Assembly (NCBI GenBank): GCA_964392775.1
Contig: CAYMRD010000006.1
Coordinates: forward strand, 1 to 64,000
Reading direction: 5' to 3'
Length of the DNA stretch: 64,000 bases
DNA from: UKL13-3 sp964392775
GTDB lineage: Bacteria; Bacteroidota; Bacteroidia; UKL13-3
In this document: positions 10,374 to 19,965 of the stretch, piece by piece
Position numbering within the stretch: the first letter of the stretch is position 1
Layout: every line of letters begins with the position of its first letter
Made by a program: the position numbers and the translations under genes
Notes under the pieces: generated by a model
Database searches by the model: none
Told to the model about the DNA's origin: nothing
What the model saw: only the letters and a program-made list of their open reading frames with translations

Positions 10374-10507
10374 TGTTAATTATGGAAGGATGTTGATTGT
10401 GTTAATTATGTATGGGAAGATTGTTCAATATTGTGTTTGATGCACATATCAGCATCATTTCATCTTGTCATAATTAACATAGTCAACATAATTAACATCC
10501 TCAACAC
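10374..10507. repeat. Intergenic GTTAATTATG / CATAATTAAC inverted words
   Basis: GTTAATTATG occurs twice after prfB and CATAATTAAC twice before csaA, so the region can fold on itself. It may act as a weak terminator or be one of the AT-rich intergenic word repeats seen elsewhere in the window. There is no T-tract. Confidence 0.4.
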
Positions 10508-10837
10508 ATGATAACATACACCGACTTCGAACAACTCGATATTCGCACGGGAACTATCCTTGAAGCCTGCGTATTCGAAGGTGCGCGCAACCCGGCCTAT
10601 CAGCTGCAAATCGATTTCGGGGAATTGGGGATCAAAAAATCATCTGCACAAATCACCGAGTTGTATACACCCGAAGTTTTGGTGGGCAAACAAATCATAG
10701 CGGTGGTTAATTTTCCACCCAAACAAATTGGCAAATTTATCAGTGAATGTTTGGTATTGGGTGTGGTTGGCGAAAACAAAGACGTTACCCTCCTTCAGCC
10801 GGGTTTCAATGTTAAAAATGGACTCAGGATTGCCTAA
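10508..10837 (+). CDS. csaA: CsaA-like tRNA-binding domain protein
   Basis: A 109-residue stand-alone EMAP/tRNA-binding OB-fold protein. It starts DFEQLDIRTGTILEAC and carries the family motifs PAYQLQIDFG, SSAQITELY, VVNFPPKQIG and ECLVLGVV. The size fits CsaA (about 110 residues), a dimer reported to bind tRNA and to have chaperone-like, export-related activity in Bacillus. No partner gene is adjacent; it sits alone after prfB. The family call is firm; the physiological role in this organism is inference. Confidence 0.88.
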   Translation: MITYTDFEQLDIRTGTILEACVFEGARNPAYQLQIDFGELGIKKSSAQITELYTPEVLVGKQIIAVVNFPPKQIGKFISECLVLGVVGENKDVTLLQPGFNVKNGLRIA

Positions 10838-10918
10838 GAGTCGGGATTAGTTAATCGAAACTTTATCTAAAACATTTCATTCATAATTAAATGAATAAGT
10901 GTTATTTTACATTTAATT

Positions 10919-11851
10919 ATGAGCTTATTTCAAAATCTATATAAGTATAAACAGTCCGAGAAAAGGAATAGTAAGGAGAATTTCTTAACTGAAATATTTG
11001 CCTATTGCCTCGAAAAAGATGAAAAATTCAAGACAGCCTTTTTAGTCAAGATTGGTATTAAAGAAAAAGTATCGTTGTTTGAAATCAACACTCAAGTATC
11101 TGATGAAGAATCTGGCAAGCCGGACATTTCAATAAGATTAAATAAAGACACATATATTCTGATAGAGTGTAAAGTAGACTCTCAACAAGGAGAAGGGCAG
11201 TTAGAACGCTATTCCAAAATTTTACATAAAGACAAATCCTCAAAAAAGTACTTAGTATTTTTGACTAAATTATTTGAGTCGACAGCAGATTTTCCAGATA
11301 TCCAGTTTAAAGCAATTAGATGGCATGAAATTTTCGACCTGATAAAATCACCTGACAATATAATCACTCAAGAACTCTATCATTATTTAGTTAAAGAAAA
11401 AATGAGTACTAAAATTACATTTCACAAATCAGAACTAAATGCTATCAGAAGCTATAATGAAACTATTTCAAAAATGGATGAATTTCTTGAGCGAATGAAA
11501 GTTACTGTTATGGAGCATACAAAATTGAAGCCACGTAATAGTAAACGTCTTGAAAAGCACTATGACTATGGAATCTCAACTGATTTTATGGGAGGAAATT
11601 TATGGATAGGCTTTTACCAATATGACAAACACGATGAAATGCAACTTTGTATCTCTATTGAGAAAATGCCTAATAAGACAGCAAAAAACAAACGAATAAC
11701 CGAGTATGTAAAATCAAAAAAATGGGACTTTATTGGAAATAATTATTGGAAAAGTAAAGGTTTATCTGCTTTTTTTAATGGTGATGAATTTGATTCTAAG
11801 AAAGCGTATAACTTTATTGAAAAAGCATTATTGGAAATAGTCCAACCATAA
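10919..11851 (+). CDS. PD-(D/E)XK nuclease family protein (PDDEXK_4-like)
   Basis: A 310-residue protein whose first 120 residues resemble the PDDEXK_4 family. The core can be traced as Glu25 (NFLTE), Pro68-Asp69 (GKPDISIRL), Glu83-Cys-Lys85 (ILIECKVDS) and a following QLERY helix. These are the metal-binding and catalytic positions of the fold. The C-terminal half is lysine-rich and unassigned. The gene is clearly more AT-rich than its neighbours, is flanked by AT-rich spacers, and is followed 12 bp later by a small CxxC protein, suggesting a two-gene acquired cassette. Members of this family are found as lone genes and near mobile or defence genes; the substrate is unknown. Not a recognisable complete restriction system. 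Confidence 0.75.
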   Translation: MSLFQNLYKYKQSEKRNSKENFLTEIFAYCLEKDEKFKTAFLVKIGIKEKVSLFEINTQVSDEESGKPDISIRLNKDTYILIECKVDSQQGEGQLERYSKILHKDKSSKKYLVFLTKLFESTADFPDIQFKAIRWHEIFDLIKSPDNIITQELYHYLVKEKMSTKITFHKSELNAIRSYNETISKMDEFLERMKVTVMEHTKLKPRNSKRLEKHYDYGISTDFMGGNLWIGFYQYDKHDEMQLCISIEKMPNKTAKNKRITEYVKSKKWDFIGNNYWKSKGLSAFFNGDEFDSKKAYNFIEKALLEIVQP

Positions 11852-11863
11852 TAAAAGTAAAAC

Positions 11864-12115
11864 ATGAACGAAAATGATTTAGAATGTGAATTATGTGAAG
11901 TACTTATTCCCGTTGGAACTCCTTACATATGCTTGAATCATAACATAGAATATTTCAAGCATAATGTTATTACCAATGACGATGAAATAGAAGTTGTTCA
12001 ATCGGAACAAATACTAACTCTTTGCGCCTCATGTGGTAATGGATTTGATGTAAATATCCTTAAGCAAATTCTAAGAACCATTCCGCGTGACAACTCTAAA
12101 ATTAATGAGAACTAA
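11864..12115 (+). CDS. Small CxxC...CxxC putative zinc-binding protein
   Basis: An 83-residue protein of unknown function. It has two cysteine pairs, Cys-Glu-Leu-Cys near residue 8 and Cys-Ala-Ser-Cys-Gly near residue 54, with His residues between them (CLNHNIEYFKH). This is compatible with one zinc ribbon. The base composition matches the upstream nuclease gene and the 12-bp spacing implies co-transcription. It resembles the zinc knuckle of HNH proteins but lacks a convincing HNH catalytic core. Likely co-acquired partner of the nuclease-like protein; no function is claimed. Confidence 0.6.
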   Translation: MNENDLECELCEVLIPVGTPYICLNHNIEYFKHNVITNDDEIEVVQSEQILTLCASCGNGFDVNILKQILRTIPRDNSKINEN

Positions 12116-12180
12116 TTATTCACTAATACAATTAAGAAACTGTATATCAGATAACAACAATCATTAGTGATAAAATACTC

Positions 12181-12630
12181 CTATCTCATTTCGGTATTCC
12201 AACTGGCTAAATCTAAAAACTCATACCCAACGAAATCTTCGGCATATTTCACCACCACATGCTCTAATCCATTTGTAACCAATAAATAAGGTGCTTTAAA
12301 CTGAGAGTTATAAATCGCAATTTGCTCAAATACAACCTTATTTATTTTTATATCTGGGCTTTTGCATTCGATCAATAGATGGGGCTGTCCATTTTTATTG
12401 AATAGCAATACATCAAATCGTTTTTTGCGACCGTTAACGGTAAGGCCACGTTCCAAGGCAATTAGCGACTGAGGATACTTCTTTTCGGTAATCAGATACT
12501 GCACAATATGTTGCCTCACCCATTCTTCAGGTGTCAGCACTACATACTTTTTCCTGACACTGTCGAAAACATAGTGTATATCTTGTTCGCTTTTCGTTTT
12601 AAACTTGTACGAAGGAAAATTTAACTGCAT
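12181..12630 (-). CDS. HsdR N-terminal domain-type (HSDR_N_2) protein
   Basis: A 149-residue protein consisting of only the nuclease-fold domain found at the N-terminus of type I restriction HsdR subunits. The PD-(D/E)XK positions are visible: Glu60 (ALERGL), Asp73 (KRFDVLLF), Glu88-Cys-Lys90 (LLIECKSP) and Gln103 (FEQIAIYN). There is no helicase part and no HsdM/HsdS nearby, so it is not a restriction enzyme. It is divergent from holA with 29 bp between starts; from memory this pairing recurs in Bacteroidota, hinting at a replication or repair link rather than defence. Length is complete for the stand-alone family. Confidence 0.82.
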   Translation of the reverse strand: MQLNFPSYKFKTKSEQDIHYVFDSVRKKYVVLTPEEWVRQHIVQYLITEKKYPQSLIALERGLTVNGRKKRFDVLLFNKNGQPHLLIECKSPDIKINKVVFEQIAIYNSQFKAPYLLVTNGLEHVVVKYAEDFVGYEFLDLASWNTEMR

Positions 12631-12659
12631 GGCTTCGCAAATAAAGCCAAAAAACAGAT

Positions 12660-13661
12660 ATGGCAGCCGAAATGGATTTTAATAAACTGATGACCAGCCT
12701 CAAGGCCAAACAATATGTGCCTGTGTACTACCTGTATGGTGATGAGCATCATTTTATTGATGAAGTAAGCAACTATATTGAAGCCAATGTGCTGAACGAA
12801 GGAGAGAAGGGCTTTAACCAAATGGTATTGTACGGAAAAGAAACAGATGTACGCACCATTGTATCGAATGCCCGCAGATTCCCAATGATGGCGCCTTATC
12901 AGGTGATCATTGTCAAAGAAGCCCAAAGTTTAAAGGAGCTGGATGAGTTTGAATCCTATTTCGAAAAACCGGTTCCTTCCACCATCTTAGTAATTTGCAA
13001 CAAAAGTGCAAAGCTCGATAAGCGAACGCGTTTTTATAAGTCGCTGGCCAAACATGTTATTTTTGAATCGAAGAAATTATATGAAAACCAGTTGCCTCCG
13101 TTTATCGAGGCCTATCTAAAAAGCAAAGGATTTCGCATCAGCACCCGTGCAATAACGTTGATTGCGGAATCGCTGGGAGCCGATATTGGAAAAATTGTAA
13201 ACGAATTGGAGAAACTCATCATCAATAAACACGATGAAAAAGAGATTACCGATACCGATGTTGAACTGAAAATAGGCATCAGCAAAGAGTTTAATATTTT
13301 TGAACTGATAGGCGCCATGGCCATGAAAAACTCGGCCCGCGCGTTTCATATTGCGCACCACATGGGCAAGGCAAAGGATTTTTCCATCATCGCTACCCTC
13401 ATCAATATGAATACGTTTTACAACAAAGCGTATATCGTTAAGCAAAGCAAGATCAAGGACAGAGGGGAGTTGCAGAAAAAATACGGATTCAATTATTACC
13501 AGGCAGCCGATTACCTCAATGCTGTTACCCGATACTCATCCGATGAGCTGGAAAAATGCATCCGCATCATGCATGAGTATGATCTGAAAAGCAAAGGGGT
13601 GAATAATATTTCGGCTTCAGCTGATGAGTTGCTGAAGGAAGTGTTGATTAAGATTTTGTAA
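12660..13661 (+). CDS. holA: DNA polymerase III subunit delta
   Basis: A 333-residue clamp-loader subunit. Family signatures are the N-terminal PVYYLYGDEHHFIDEV, the internal YQVIIVKEAQSLKELDEF, and the helical C-terminal collar region (FNIFELIGAMAMKNSARAF, then YFDL-like NYYQAADYL). Delta opens the beta sliding clamp during loading. The ATG at 12660 gives MAAEMDFNKLM; an in-frame ATG at 12672 is the alternative. No Shine-Dalgarno is seen. It is divergently paired with the HSDR_N-type gene and convergent with the secreted hypothetical at 13730. Confidence 0.93.
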   Translation: MAAEMDFNKLMTSLKAKQYVPVYYLYGDEHHFIDEVSNYIEANVLNEGEKGFNQMVLYGKETDVRTIVSNARRFPMMAPYQVIIVKEAQSLKELDEFESYFEKPVPSTILVICNKSAKLDKRTRFYKSLAKHVIFESKKLYENQLPPFIEAYLKSKGFRISTRAITLIAESLGADIGKIVNELEKLIINKHDEKEITDTDVELKIGISKEFNIFELIGAMAMKNSARAFHIAHHMGKAKDFSIIATLINMNTFYNKAYIVKQSKIKDRGELQKKYGFNYYQAADYLNAVTRYSSDELEKCIRIMHEYDLKSKGVNNISASADELLKEVLIKIL

Positions 13662-13729
13662 GAAGAGTAGAGTCCATAGTCGATGGTCCATAGCTTGCCT
13701 ACGAGAACAAATACACTACTATCTGATTG

Positions 13730-14554
13730 TTATTCATCTGCAGGCTTTGATCTAAAAGCAGGTTGAACGTGTTTGTTTGTCCAACTGTGTTCCCTTTCTT
13801 CCTTTGTCGTTTTCCACCAGTTAGCACTTTCATCTATCGCTTCTCCACTTTCGATTTGATAAATTATCTTACCATCTATGCCTCCGGAGTCTTTGGGGAA
13901 AATTATCATCTCAGATGAATAGAAAACACCTGCGTCTGAAATAGATGATAAGGAAATTAACTCATTAATTTTTTGGGAGTCCCAAGTCAAGAAACTAACA
14001 CCACCTTCTACTCCACAAGCCTCAGCGAAATAGTTAATTTGAATTAGATTATCAATGCTGTCCAAACCACGATTGTCTGTTAGTAATATTGAGTATGCTT
14101 GTCCGATGAGTTTTTGAACATAAGTAGTTTCAATTACTCCATTTTTAACAAAGACGATTTTTAATAAATCAGGTGTAGTGTCAGAAAACGAATATTGATT
14201 CACAAGAAAGTACTCTTGGGGGGATTTTGTTTTTAACTTACATATTGCCACATTACTTTGCTCTATGAAGCCAGTCTTCGTATTATGTTTTACACGATAG
14301 AATCTTGGCCTTATAAAAGTGTCGCTTGTAAAGTTGGTACAAACTGAATCGATAACAATTAACTCCCCTAAATTAAACTTTTCAATATTTTTAGAGTTTA
14401 TATCGGGCTTAGATTTAAGCAGACATTTATTAAGGGTGAAAACGGTATCACCTTTTTGAAGTTGAAAATAGTCGCCAAAAATTTTCTCGTTTTGTGAGAG
14501 ACCTAAAGAGGGTTGAATTAGAATTAGAATAATTATTAAATATGCTGTTTTCAT
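13730..14554 (-). CDS. Secreted hypothetical protein with SH3b-like segment
   Basis: A protein of about 274 residues starting at the ATG at 14554, where a clean signal peptide begins (MKTAYLIIILILIQPSLGLS/Q). A longer frame from 14596 would add residues read from an intergenic word repeat and is unlikely. Residues about 25-100 (GDYFQLQKGDTVFTL, KFNLGELIVIDSV, RVKHNTKTGFIEQS) look like a bacterial SH3-type domain, as found in periplasmic or surface proteins. The rest is unassigned. AT content is higher than in neighbours. It lies after the APC permease on the same strand, separated by a degenerate repeat, so co-transcription is uncertain. Confidence 0.65.
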   Translation of the reverse strand: MKTAYLIIILILIQPSLGLSQNEKIFGDYFQLQKGDTVFTLNKCLLKSKPDINSKNIEKFNLGELIVIDSVCTNFTSDTFIRPRFYRVKHNTKTGFIEQSNVAICKLKTKSPQEYFLVNQYSFSDTTPDLLKIVFVKNGVIETTYVQKLIGQAYSILLTDNRGLDSIDNLIQINYFAEACGVEGGVSFLTWDSQKINELISLSSISDAGVFYSSEMIIFPKDSGGIDGKIIYQIESGEAIDESANWWKTTKEEREHSWTNKHVQPAFRSKPADE

Positions 14555-14610
14555 AAGTCTGCTGTCAACTATTGACCATGGTCTATCGACTATCAACTAT
14601 CGACTATCAA

Positions 14611-16113
14611 CTATTCCCCTTTCTTATGCAACTTACTATGTCTGCGTCCATACAGAAAGTAAATCACCAATCCCACAGCCATCCAGCCAAACGCAACTTT
14701 TAAGGTTTGTGCGTCCAATCCAAAAATCATAAGCGTACAGATTGATGCTCCCAAAACAGAAACCACAGGAGCCAAAGGCGTGCGGAAAGGACGTTCGATA
14801 TTCGGTGATTTAACACGCAAAATCCAAATACCGACACTTACCAATACAAAGGCAAACAAAGTTCCAAAGCTGGTCATATCACCGGCCACATGTCCCGGTA
14901 CAAAAGCACCGAACAAGCCTACAAACACAAACAAGATCATATTGGCTTTATACGGTGTTTTATACTTGGGATGCAATTCACCAAAGGCTTTCGGAATCAA
15001 CCCATCATGACTCATGCTGTAAAACACGCGACTTTGTCCCATCAGCATCACTAAAATAACCGAGCTAAACCCGGCTAAAATAGCTATGGTAACAGCCTCA
15101 GCGAGCCATGCATATCCATGCATATAAGTTGAGATGGCGTACACCACCGAGGCTTCGCGTCCTTTTTCAGGATCCACAAAATCTTTCCAGTTGGCTACAC
15201 CTGTGAGTACATGTCCGAATAAAATATACAATAAGGTACATACTACAAGTGAACCTAAGATACCGATGGGCATATCGCGCTTAGGGTTCTTGGCTTCTTG
15301 TGCAGCCGTACTCACGGCATCAAATCCAATGAAGGCAAAAAATACAATGGCAGCTCCTCCAAGCACACCTCCCCATCCATGTTTGTTCCAACCACTGTAG
15401 TCGGCAATTATTTTTCCGGCACTATCGGTAACAGGAGTTGTTCCTTCAGGAATCAAATAAGGAATATGGTTTTCGGGTTTGATAAATTGCCATCCTACAA
15501 CAATAAAAATAATAACGATAGCTACTTTAACAAAAACGATAATGGCATTTACCATTGCCGATTCTTGTGTTCCTTTAATGAGCAATAGTGTGAGCAAAAA
15601 GATAATGAGCAAAGCAGGTGCATTCATGATTCCCTGATGGTAAACACCCAAGGTATCCGTAAAACTTTCGAAGGGCGAATGACACCATTCATAAGGTATG
15701 GCCCCGTCAAGCAGGTTGTTGAGATATTCGCTCCAGGCGATACTAACGGTGGCAGCTCCCAAAGCATATTCCATAATCAAGGCCCAGCCGATGATCCATG
15801 CAACAATTTCGCCCATGGTAACAAAACTATAAGCATAAGCACTTCCTGCAATCGGAATCATAGCAGCAAACTCGGCATAACACAAACCTGCAAATGCACA
15901 ACCCACAGCCGCAATAATAAAGGAGATGGTTACTCCCGGTCCGGCAGCTTGCCCGGCAGCCGCGGCTGTGCGCACAAATAATCCGGCACCAATAATGGCT
16001 CCTACACCCAGAGCAACCAGATTGCCTGCTCCAAGGGTACGTTTCAATCCCGATTCATTATTGTTTGCATGGTTGAGCAGGTCGGTCAGCGATTTTTTGC
16101 GGAATAAACTCAT
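14611..16113 (-). CDS. APC-superfamily amino acid permease
   Basis: A 500-residue integral membrane transporter with 12 or more hydrophobic helices. The first helix carries the APC consensus LGVGAIIGAGLFVRTAAAA. Further landmarks are FAFIGFDAVSTAAQEAKNP (helix 6-7 region) and SRVFYSMSHDGLIPKAFG. These match the cationic/branched amino acid transporter (CAT, YfnA-like) branch, a proton- or cation-coupled amino acid importer of the inner membrane. The substrate cannot be read from sequence. The start is supported by the usual N-terminal preface (MSLFRKKSLTDLL). Confidence 0.88.
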   Translation of the reverse strand: MSLFRKKSLTDLLNHANNNESGLKRTLGAGNLVALGVGAIIGAGLFVRTAAAAGQAAGPGVTISFIIAAVGCAFAGLCYAEFAAMIPIAGSAYAYSFVTMGEIVAWIIGWALIMEYALGAATVSIAWSEYLNNLLDGAIPYEWCHSPFESFTDTLGVYHQGIMNAPALLIIFLLTLLLIKGTQESAMVNAIIVFVKVAIVIIFIVVGWQFIKPENHIPYLIPEGTTPVTDSAGKIIADYSGWNKHGWGGVLGGAAIVFFAFIGFDAVSTAAQEAKNPKRDMPIGILGSLVVCTLLYILFGHVLTGVANWKDFVDPEKGREASVVYAISTYMHGYAWLAEAVTIAILAGFSSVILVMLMGQSRVFYSMSHDGLIPKAFGELHPKYKTPYKANMILFVFVGLFGAFVPGHVAGDMTSFGTLFAFVLVSVGIWILRVKSPNIERPFRTPLAPVVSVLGASICTLMIFGLDAQTLKVAFGWMAVGLVIYFLYGRRHSKLHKKGE

Positions 16114-16455
16114 GTATATTTTTACTTAGGGTGGGTAAGATACTTATTTTTCAGAAACCGGAAAGAAATTATTGAGGGAACTGCTTACATCTTTGGTCAT
16201 AGGTTTAATTTCCGGCAGAGTGATGAACTGCAAATAGATAACCACAACGTATGCAAAGGAATATCGCAACGAATACAAAGAAAATACCGAGGACTGCCAA
16301 TTGAGTCTTGAGTGTTCTGTCTCACAAAACAGGAAAAAGCCCCAACTTTTCTGTTGAAACTTTACTTGCGCTCAAAGCCTGCAAAATGGCGAACTTATTC
16401 GTCTGATTTTGAGTCTGATGAAATGATCAGGATAACGTTATTGCCCCAAAGGAAA
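16114..16455. other. Intergenic region, no recognised feature
   Basis: 342 bp between the permease start and the helicase end. No coding frame with a recognisable product, no RNA motif and no strong hairpin were seen. The permease promoter should lie in its left part. Confidence 0.5.
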
Positions 16456-19400
16456 CTAACCCAACTCAAATAAGCTTTTCAATTCTTTATTGCTTAAATT
16501 CCCGATCCAGTTCTCCCCTGTGGCGACTGTCATATTTGCCAGAGCTTTTTTGCTTTGTATCATTTCGTTGATACGTTCTTCAAAAGTGTTTTTCGTAATA
16601 AAACGATGAACCATCACATTGCTTTTTTGTCCGATACGATAAGCCCTGTCGGTTGCCTGAGCCTCTACAGCCGGGTTCCACCACAGGTCGTAATGAATAA
16701 CATGATTGGCTGCCGTTAAATTTAACCCGGTACCTGCCGCCTTTAATGATAGAATGAATATTTTATCGGCTCGGTTATGTTGAAATCCATTCACCATGTT
16801 TGTTCGTTCTTTCATGCTGCAACCACCGTGATAAAAAAGAGGTTCTTCGTTGTACCGCTCTTTTATAAAGTGTTTCAGTAAATTTCCCATTTCGGTAAAT
16901 TGAGTGAAGATTAATACTTTTTCGCCACTTTCAACAATGCTGTCTAACTTGTCAAATAGTAATTCCAGCTTTCCGCTCATTGACGCATCCAGAATATTGT
17001 TTTTTAAGAAATTAGCCGGGTGATTGCAAATTTGTTTCAATGCCAGAATCATTTGTAAAATCAATCCCTGCCGAACAAATAATGTTTTGTTATCAGAGGT
17101 TTGTATGCCTTCAATTTCTTTCAACGCTTCCTGCAATGTTTTTTCATATAAGCTTGCCTGTTCTTTTGCCAATGTCGAATAACAATCCATTTCTATTTTA
17201 TCGGGTAAGTCCGAAATAATTGTTTTGTCGGATTTGAGCCTGCGCATCATAAATGGCGCGGTTACCTTTTTGAGCTTTTCAGCCACAGCCACATCATTGT
17301 ATTGCTCTATAGGATTGCCATACGTGTCATAAAACTCTTTGGGATTACCTAAAAAGCCTCTGTTGCTGTAATCCATGATGCTCCATAATTCGCTCAGGCG
17401 GTTTTCGACTGGTGTTCCGCTCATGGCAATAAAATTAGATGCTCCAATACTCTTAATAGCCTTGGTTTGCTCGGTATTTATGTTTTTAATGTTCTGCGCC
17501 TCATCTATAACTAAAGTGTGCCACTTTTTCTTTTTCAGTTCCCTTGCATCACTGCGTACAATGCCATAAGAAGAAATAAGCACATCAAAATCCTTTTCAA
17601 ATTTTCTATTGGTTCCGTGGTAAACTTTTGCTTTTAAATCCGGTGCAAACTTTTCGAGTTCGGCTTGCCAGTTAGTCAATAGTCCTTTAGGAGCAACAAC
17701 GAGCACTTTTTCATTTTCGAGCAGTCCGTCTTCTTTGTATTTCAGCAAGGTTGTAATTACCTGAAGCGTTTTTCCCAAACCCATATCATCTGCCAGCACC
17801 GAACCAAACCCGATTTGCGCATTGCGGTACATCCACGAATATCCGCGATGCTGATATGGGCGCAACTGAGCCTTAATCCCTTTCGGCAAAGCAATTTTAT
17901 TGAAATGAGTTAATTCTTTAATCAAGGCCTGCAAATCATCCGTTAATCCGATTTTACTGCCTGAATACTCGCCACTCAGGGCTGCGCGCAATAGTTGAAA
18001 TGCGGTTAATTCCTTGTTGCTTGTAAAGTGTTTGTGTATTTTTTCTAAATCCTGCCGGTTAACATAAATGTAATTGGTTTTATATTTTATTAACCCGTCT
18101 GATTTTTTGAGTAATTTTTTAAACTCAGCCTCACCCATCAGCGTATCGCCAATTGCTACCTGCCAGTCAAAATCAAGTAACTGGTTTAATTGTAAAAAGG
18201 ATTTTCCTCCGGCTTTCTTTTTAACTTTTATGCTCGTTTTCGGTTTTAAAATATTCTGTAGTGATTTTGGCAATAAAATATGAATATCCAGTAACTGAAT
18301 AGCCGGAATCATTTGCATTAAGAATGGGGTAAACACTTCATTCTTCATAATGATTTCCTGCGTGCCTTCCGAATTGATATATTCATCTAAACCGGGGATA
18401 AAGGGACTCAGCTGGGTTAAACTTTGCAGGATCTCATACCGGCTTTTATCATGTTTTTTTTGCGTTAAGACCTCTTTTAGTGAAAACGGAATGACAAACC
18501 CTTTTTGGGTATTATCCTCAATATATACGGATACTTTGAAATCGTCATTTAATAATTCTTCAACAACAATTTGCGGTTTAAAACGACCTTGTGTAATAAA
18601 ATATTTTTGAGTCCATGACTGTATTCCACCACTCAAAGCCTCTTCGCCCGGGTTTTTGAAAGGATACGCTGAATTTTTAAAAAACAGGTTTAAAAACAAA
18701 TCATCGTTTGCCGGGGTTTCAAAAACTGCGATAATTTCTGTTAAAAAAAGAGACACTAAATTAAAGGCGGTGTCTTTATTGATTTCTTTTAATCTGGATT
18801 TTTCATCCCATAAAAAAACAGATGGAGGTAGAATATTTTCAAGTTGTTCAACCAATTGCCTCACATCTTTACTGATCATGGCCGGCAGCCAGCGAATGGC
18901 AAATTCTTTGTTTTGCAGCCGGACAATTTGAGGAATCACAGCGCCATTCGCCAAAAGGTGAATCGAAAAATGCAGGACAGTATGCAAGGCGGCTGTTGAA
19001 GCCTGATAATCGTTGGTTTTAGAAGAATTTATTTGTGAGATTTGCCGCAAAAAATGCGGAAATGAAAATCCTGTCTGGTTAACCAATACCCTGGAGTTGA
19101 ACTGCTCATCAATAAGGATTTTATTCTGAGCTTTATGGTTGATATGTTGATCCGTTATAGTTGCTTTCAGGAATAAATTTTCTAAAGAGATTTTTCCCTG
19201 AACAACTTTCTGAGCAGTCTTTACGGTTTTATCAATTTTTGATATATATTTTTCCTTGAAATTTCCGGTACCCTGGTAAAAAGCCGGAAAGTCGGAGAGC
19301 AGCACCGCTAAAGGTTCGTGGATGGGCAGAAGTTTGGTAAAGGAGAGTTTGGTATAAGCGTTTTCTTCATTGTACTTTACCTGTTTCTTCTTTTGTTTGT

Positions 19401-19965
19401 CAAAGTATAAATCGGTAATTTTTGAAATTTCGGCAGTTTGCTTATTGACAAAAACGCCAAGTTTTTCCAACTCCCTTACCAGATCAACATTGTGTAAATC
19501 GAAAACCAAAAAAGGGTTGTTGTCAATTTCAGCGCTTACTTTATAAATCACTGCTGCCAGATGCTTACAGGGAACCGCCCAGTCAGGGCAGGAACACTGC
19601 ATCTTAAAATCTGTCCATTGTCTTGGAAACACTTTCAGCCCCATTTTTTCGGCAATAGTCAGTACTTGCGGATCAAGCTCCCTGTTAAGCAGCTTTGAAA
19701 TAACCGTTGGCTTTTGGGATAGGGCTTTAATAAATGTACTGAGCTCGGGATCAAAAAACGGGGGTAGAATAATATCCACGCTGTATGGTTTTGGCATGCT
19801 GCCGGCAACTTTAGCATGTATTTGATTGTTATCAATCTTTATATTTTTAATGGAACCGTTCCGCGCGTACCTGCTGCCTCTTTCAAGCCGGTTTTCATAA
19901 TCTATATTACTCAGGGATTTGAGCCATTGCTCTCCCCACCATGTTTTTCCGAAAAATTTGCTCAT
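16456..19965 (-). CDS. SWIM zinc finger / SNF2 family DNA-dependent ATPase
   Basis: A protein of 1169 residues from the ATG at 19965 (MSKFFGKTWWGEQW, a conserved family start; a longer reading from 20013 is possible). A SWIM zinc finger lies near residues 124-135 (CSCPDW...CKH). The C-terminal half is a complete SNF2 motor: motif I LADDMGLGKT near residue 725, motif II DEAQ near 818, motif III MSGTPVENRL, and motifs V/VI LKAAGTGLNLTAANHVIHYD and DRAYRIGQ. This is the HepA/RapA-like bacterial SNF2 type that remodels or translocates on nucleic acid-protein complexes. No methylase or nuclease partner is adjacent, so a defence role is not supported. It lies alone, with tRNA-Leu upstream. Confidence 0.88.
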   Translation of the reverse strand: MSKFFGKTWWGEQWLKSLSNIDYENRLERGSRYARNGSIKNIKIDNNQIHAKVAGSMPKPYSVDIILPPFFDPELSTFIKALSQKPTVISKLLNRELDPQVLTIAEKMGLKVFPRQWTDFKMQCSCPDWAVPCKHLAAVIYKVSAEIDNNPFLVFDLHNVDLVRELEKLGVFVNKQTAEISKITDLYFDKQKKKQVKYNEENAYTKLSFTKLLPIHEPLAVLLSDFPAFYQGTGNFKEKYISKIDKTVKTAQKVVQGKISLENLFLKATITDQHINHKAQNKILIDEQFNSRVLVNQTGFSFPHFLRQISQINSSKTNDYQASTAALHTVLHFSIHLLANGAVIPQIVRLQNKEFAIRWLPAMISKDVRQLVEQLENILPPSVFLWDEKSRLKEINKDTAFNLVSLFLTEIIAVFETPANDDLFLNLFFKNSAYPFKNPGEEALSGGIQSWTQKYFITQGRFKPQIVVEELLNDDFKVSVYIEDNTQKGFVIPFSLKEVLTQKKHDKSRYEILQSLTQLSPFIPGLDEYINSEGTQEIIMKNEVFTPFLMQMIPAIQLLDIHILLPKSLQNILKPKTSIKVKKKAGGKSFLQLNQLLDFDWQVAIGDTLMGEAEFKKLLKKSDGLIKYKTNYIYVNRQDLEKIHKHFTSNKELTAFQLLRAALSGEYSGSKIGLTDDLQALIKELTHFNKIALPKGIKAQLRPYQHRGYSWMYRNAQIGFGSVLADDMGLGKTLQVITTLLKYKEDGLLENEKVLVVAPKGLLTNWQAELEKFAPDLKAKVYHGTNRKFEKDFDVLISSYGIVRSDARELKKKKWHTLVIDEAQNIKNINTEQTKAIKSIGASNFIAMSGTPVENRLSELWSIMDYSNRGFLGNPKEFYDTYGNPIEQYNDVAVAEKLKKVTAPFMMRRLKSDKTIISDLPDKIEMDCYSTLAKEQASLYEKTLQEALKEIEGIQTSDNKTLFVRQGLILQMILALKQICNHPANFLKNNILDASMSGKLELLFDKLDSIVESGEKVLIFTQFTEMGNLLKHFIKERYNEEPLFYHGGCSMKERTNMVNGFQHNRADKIFILSLKAAGTGLNLTAANHVIHYDLWWNPAVEAQATDRAYRIGQKSNVMVHRFITKNTFEERINEMIQSKKALANMTVATGENWIGNLSNKELKSLFELG

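Noticed and set aside
12181..12630. Type I restriction subunit HsdR
   Set aside because: Only the N-terminal nuclease-fold domain is present; there are no helicase motifs and no hsdM or hsdS.
13662..14611. Extended start at 14596 for the secreted hypothetical protein
   Set aside because: The extra residues come from an intergenic word repeat, while a clean signal peptide begins at the ATG at 14554.
16456..19965. Defence-system helicase (DISARM/BREX-like)
   Set aside because: No methylase, nuclease, phospholipase or other partner is adjacent. The SWIM-SNF2 protein stands alone, as in many housekeeping contexts.
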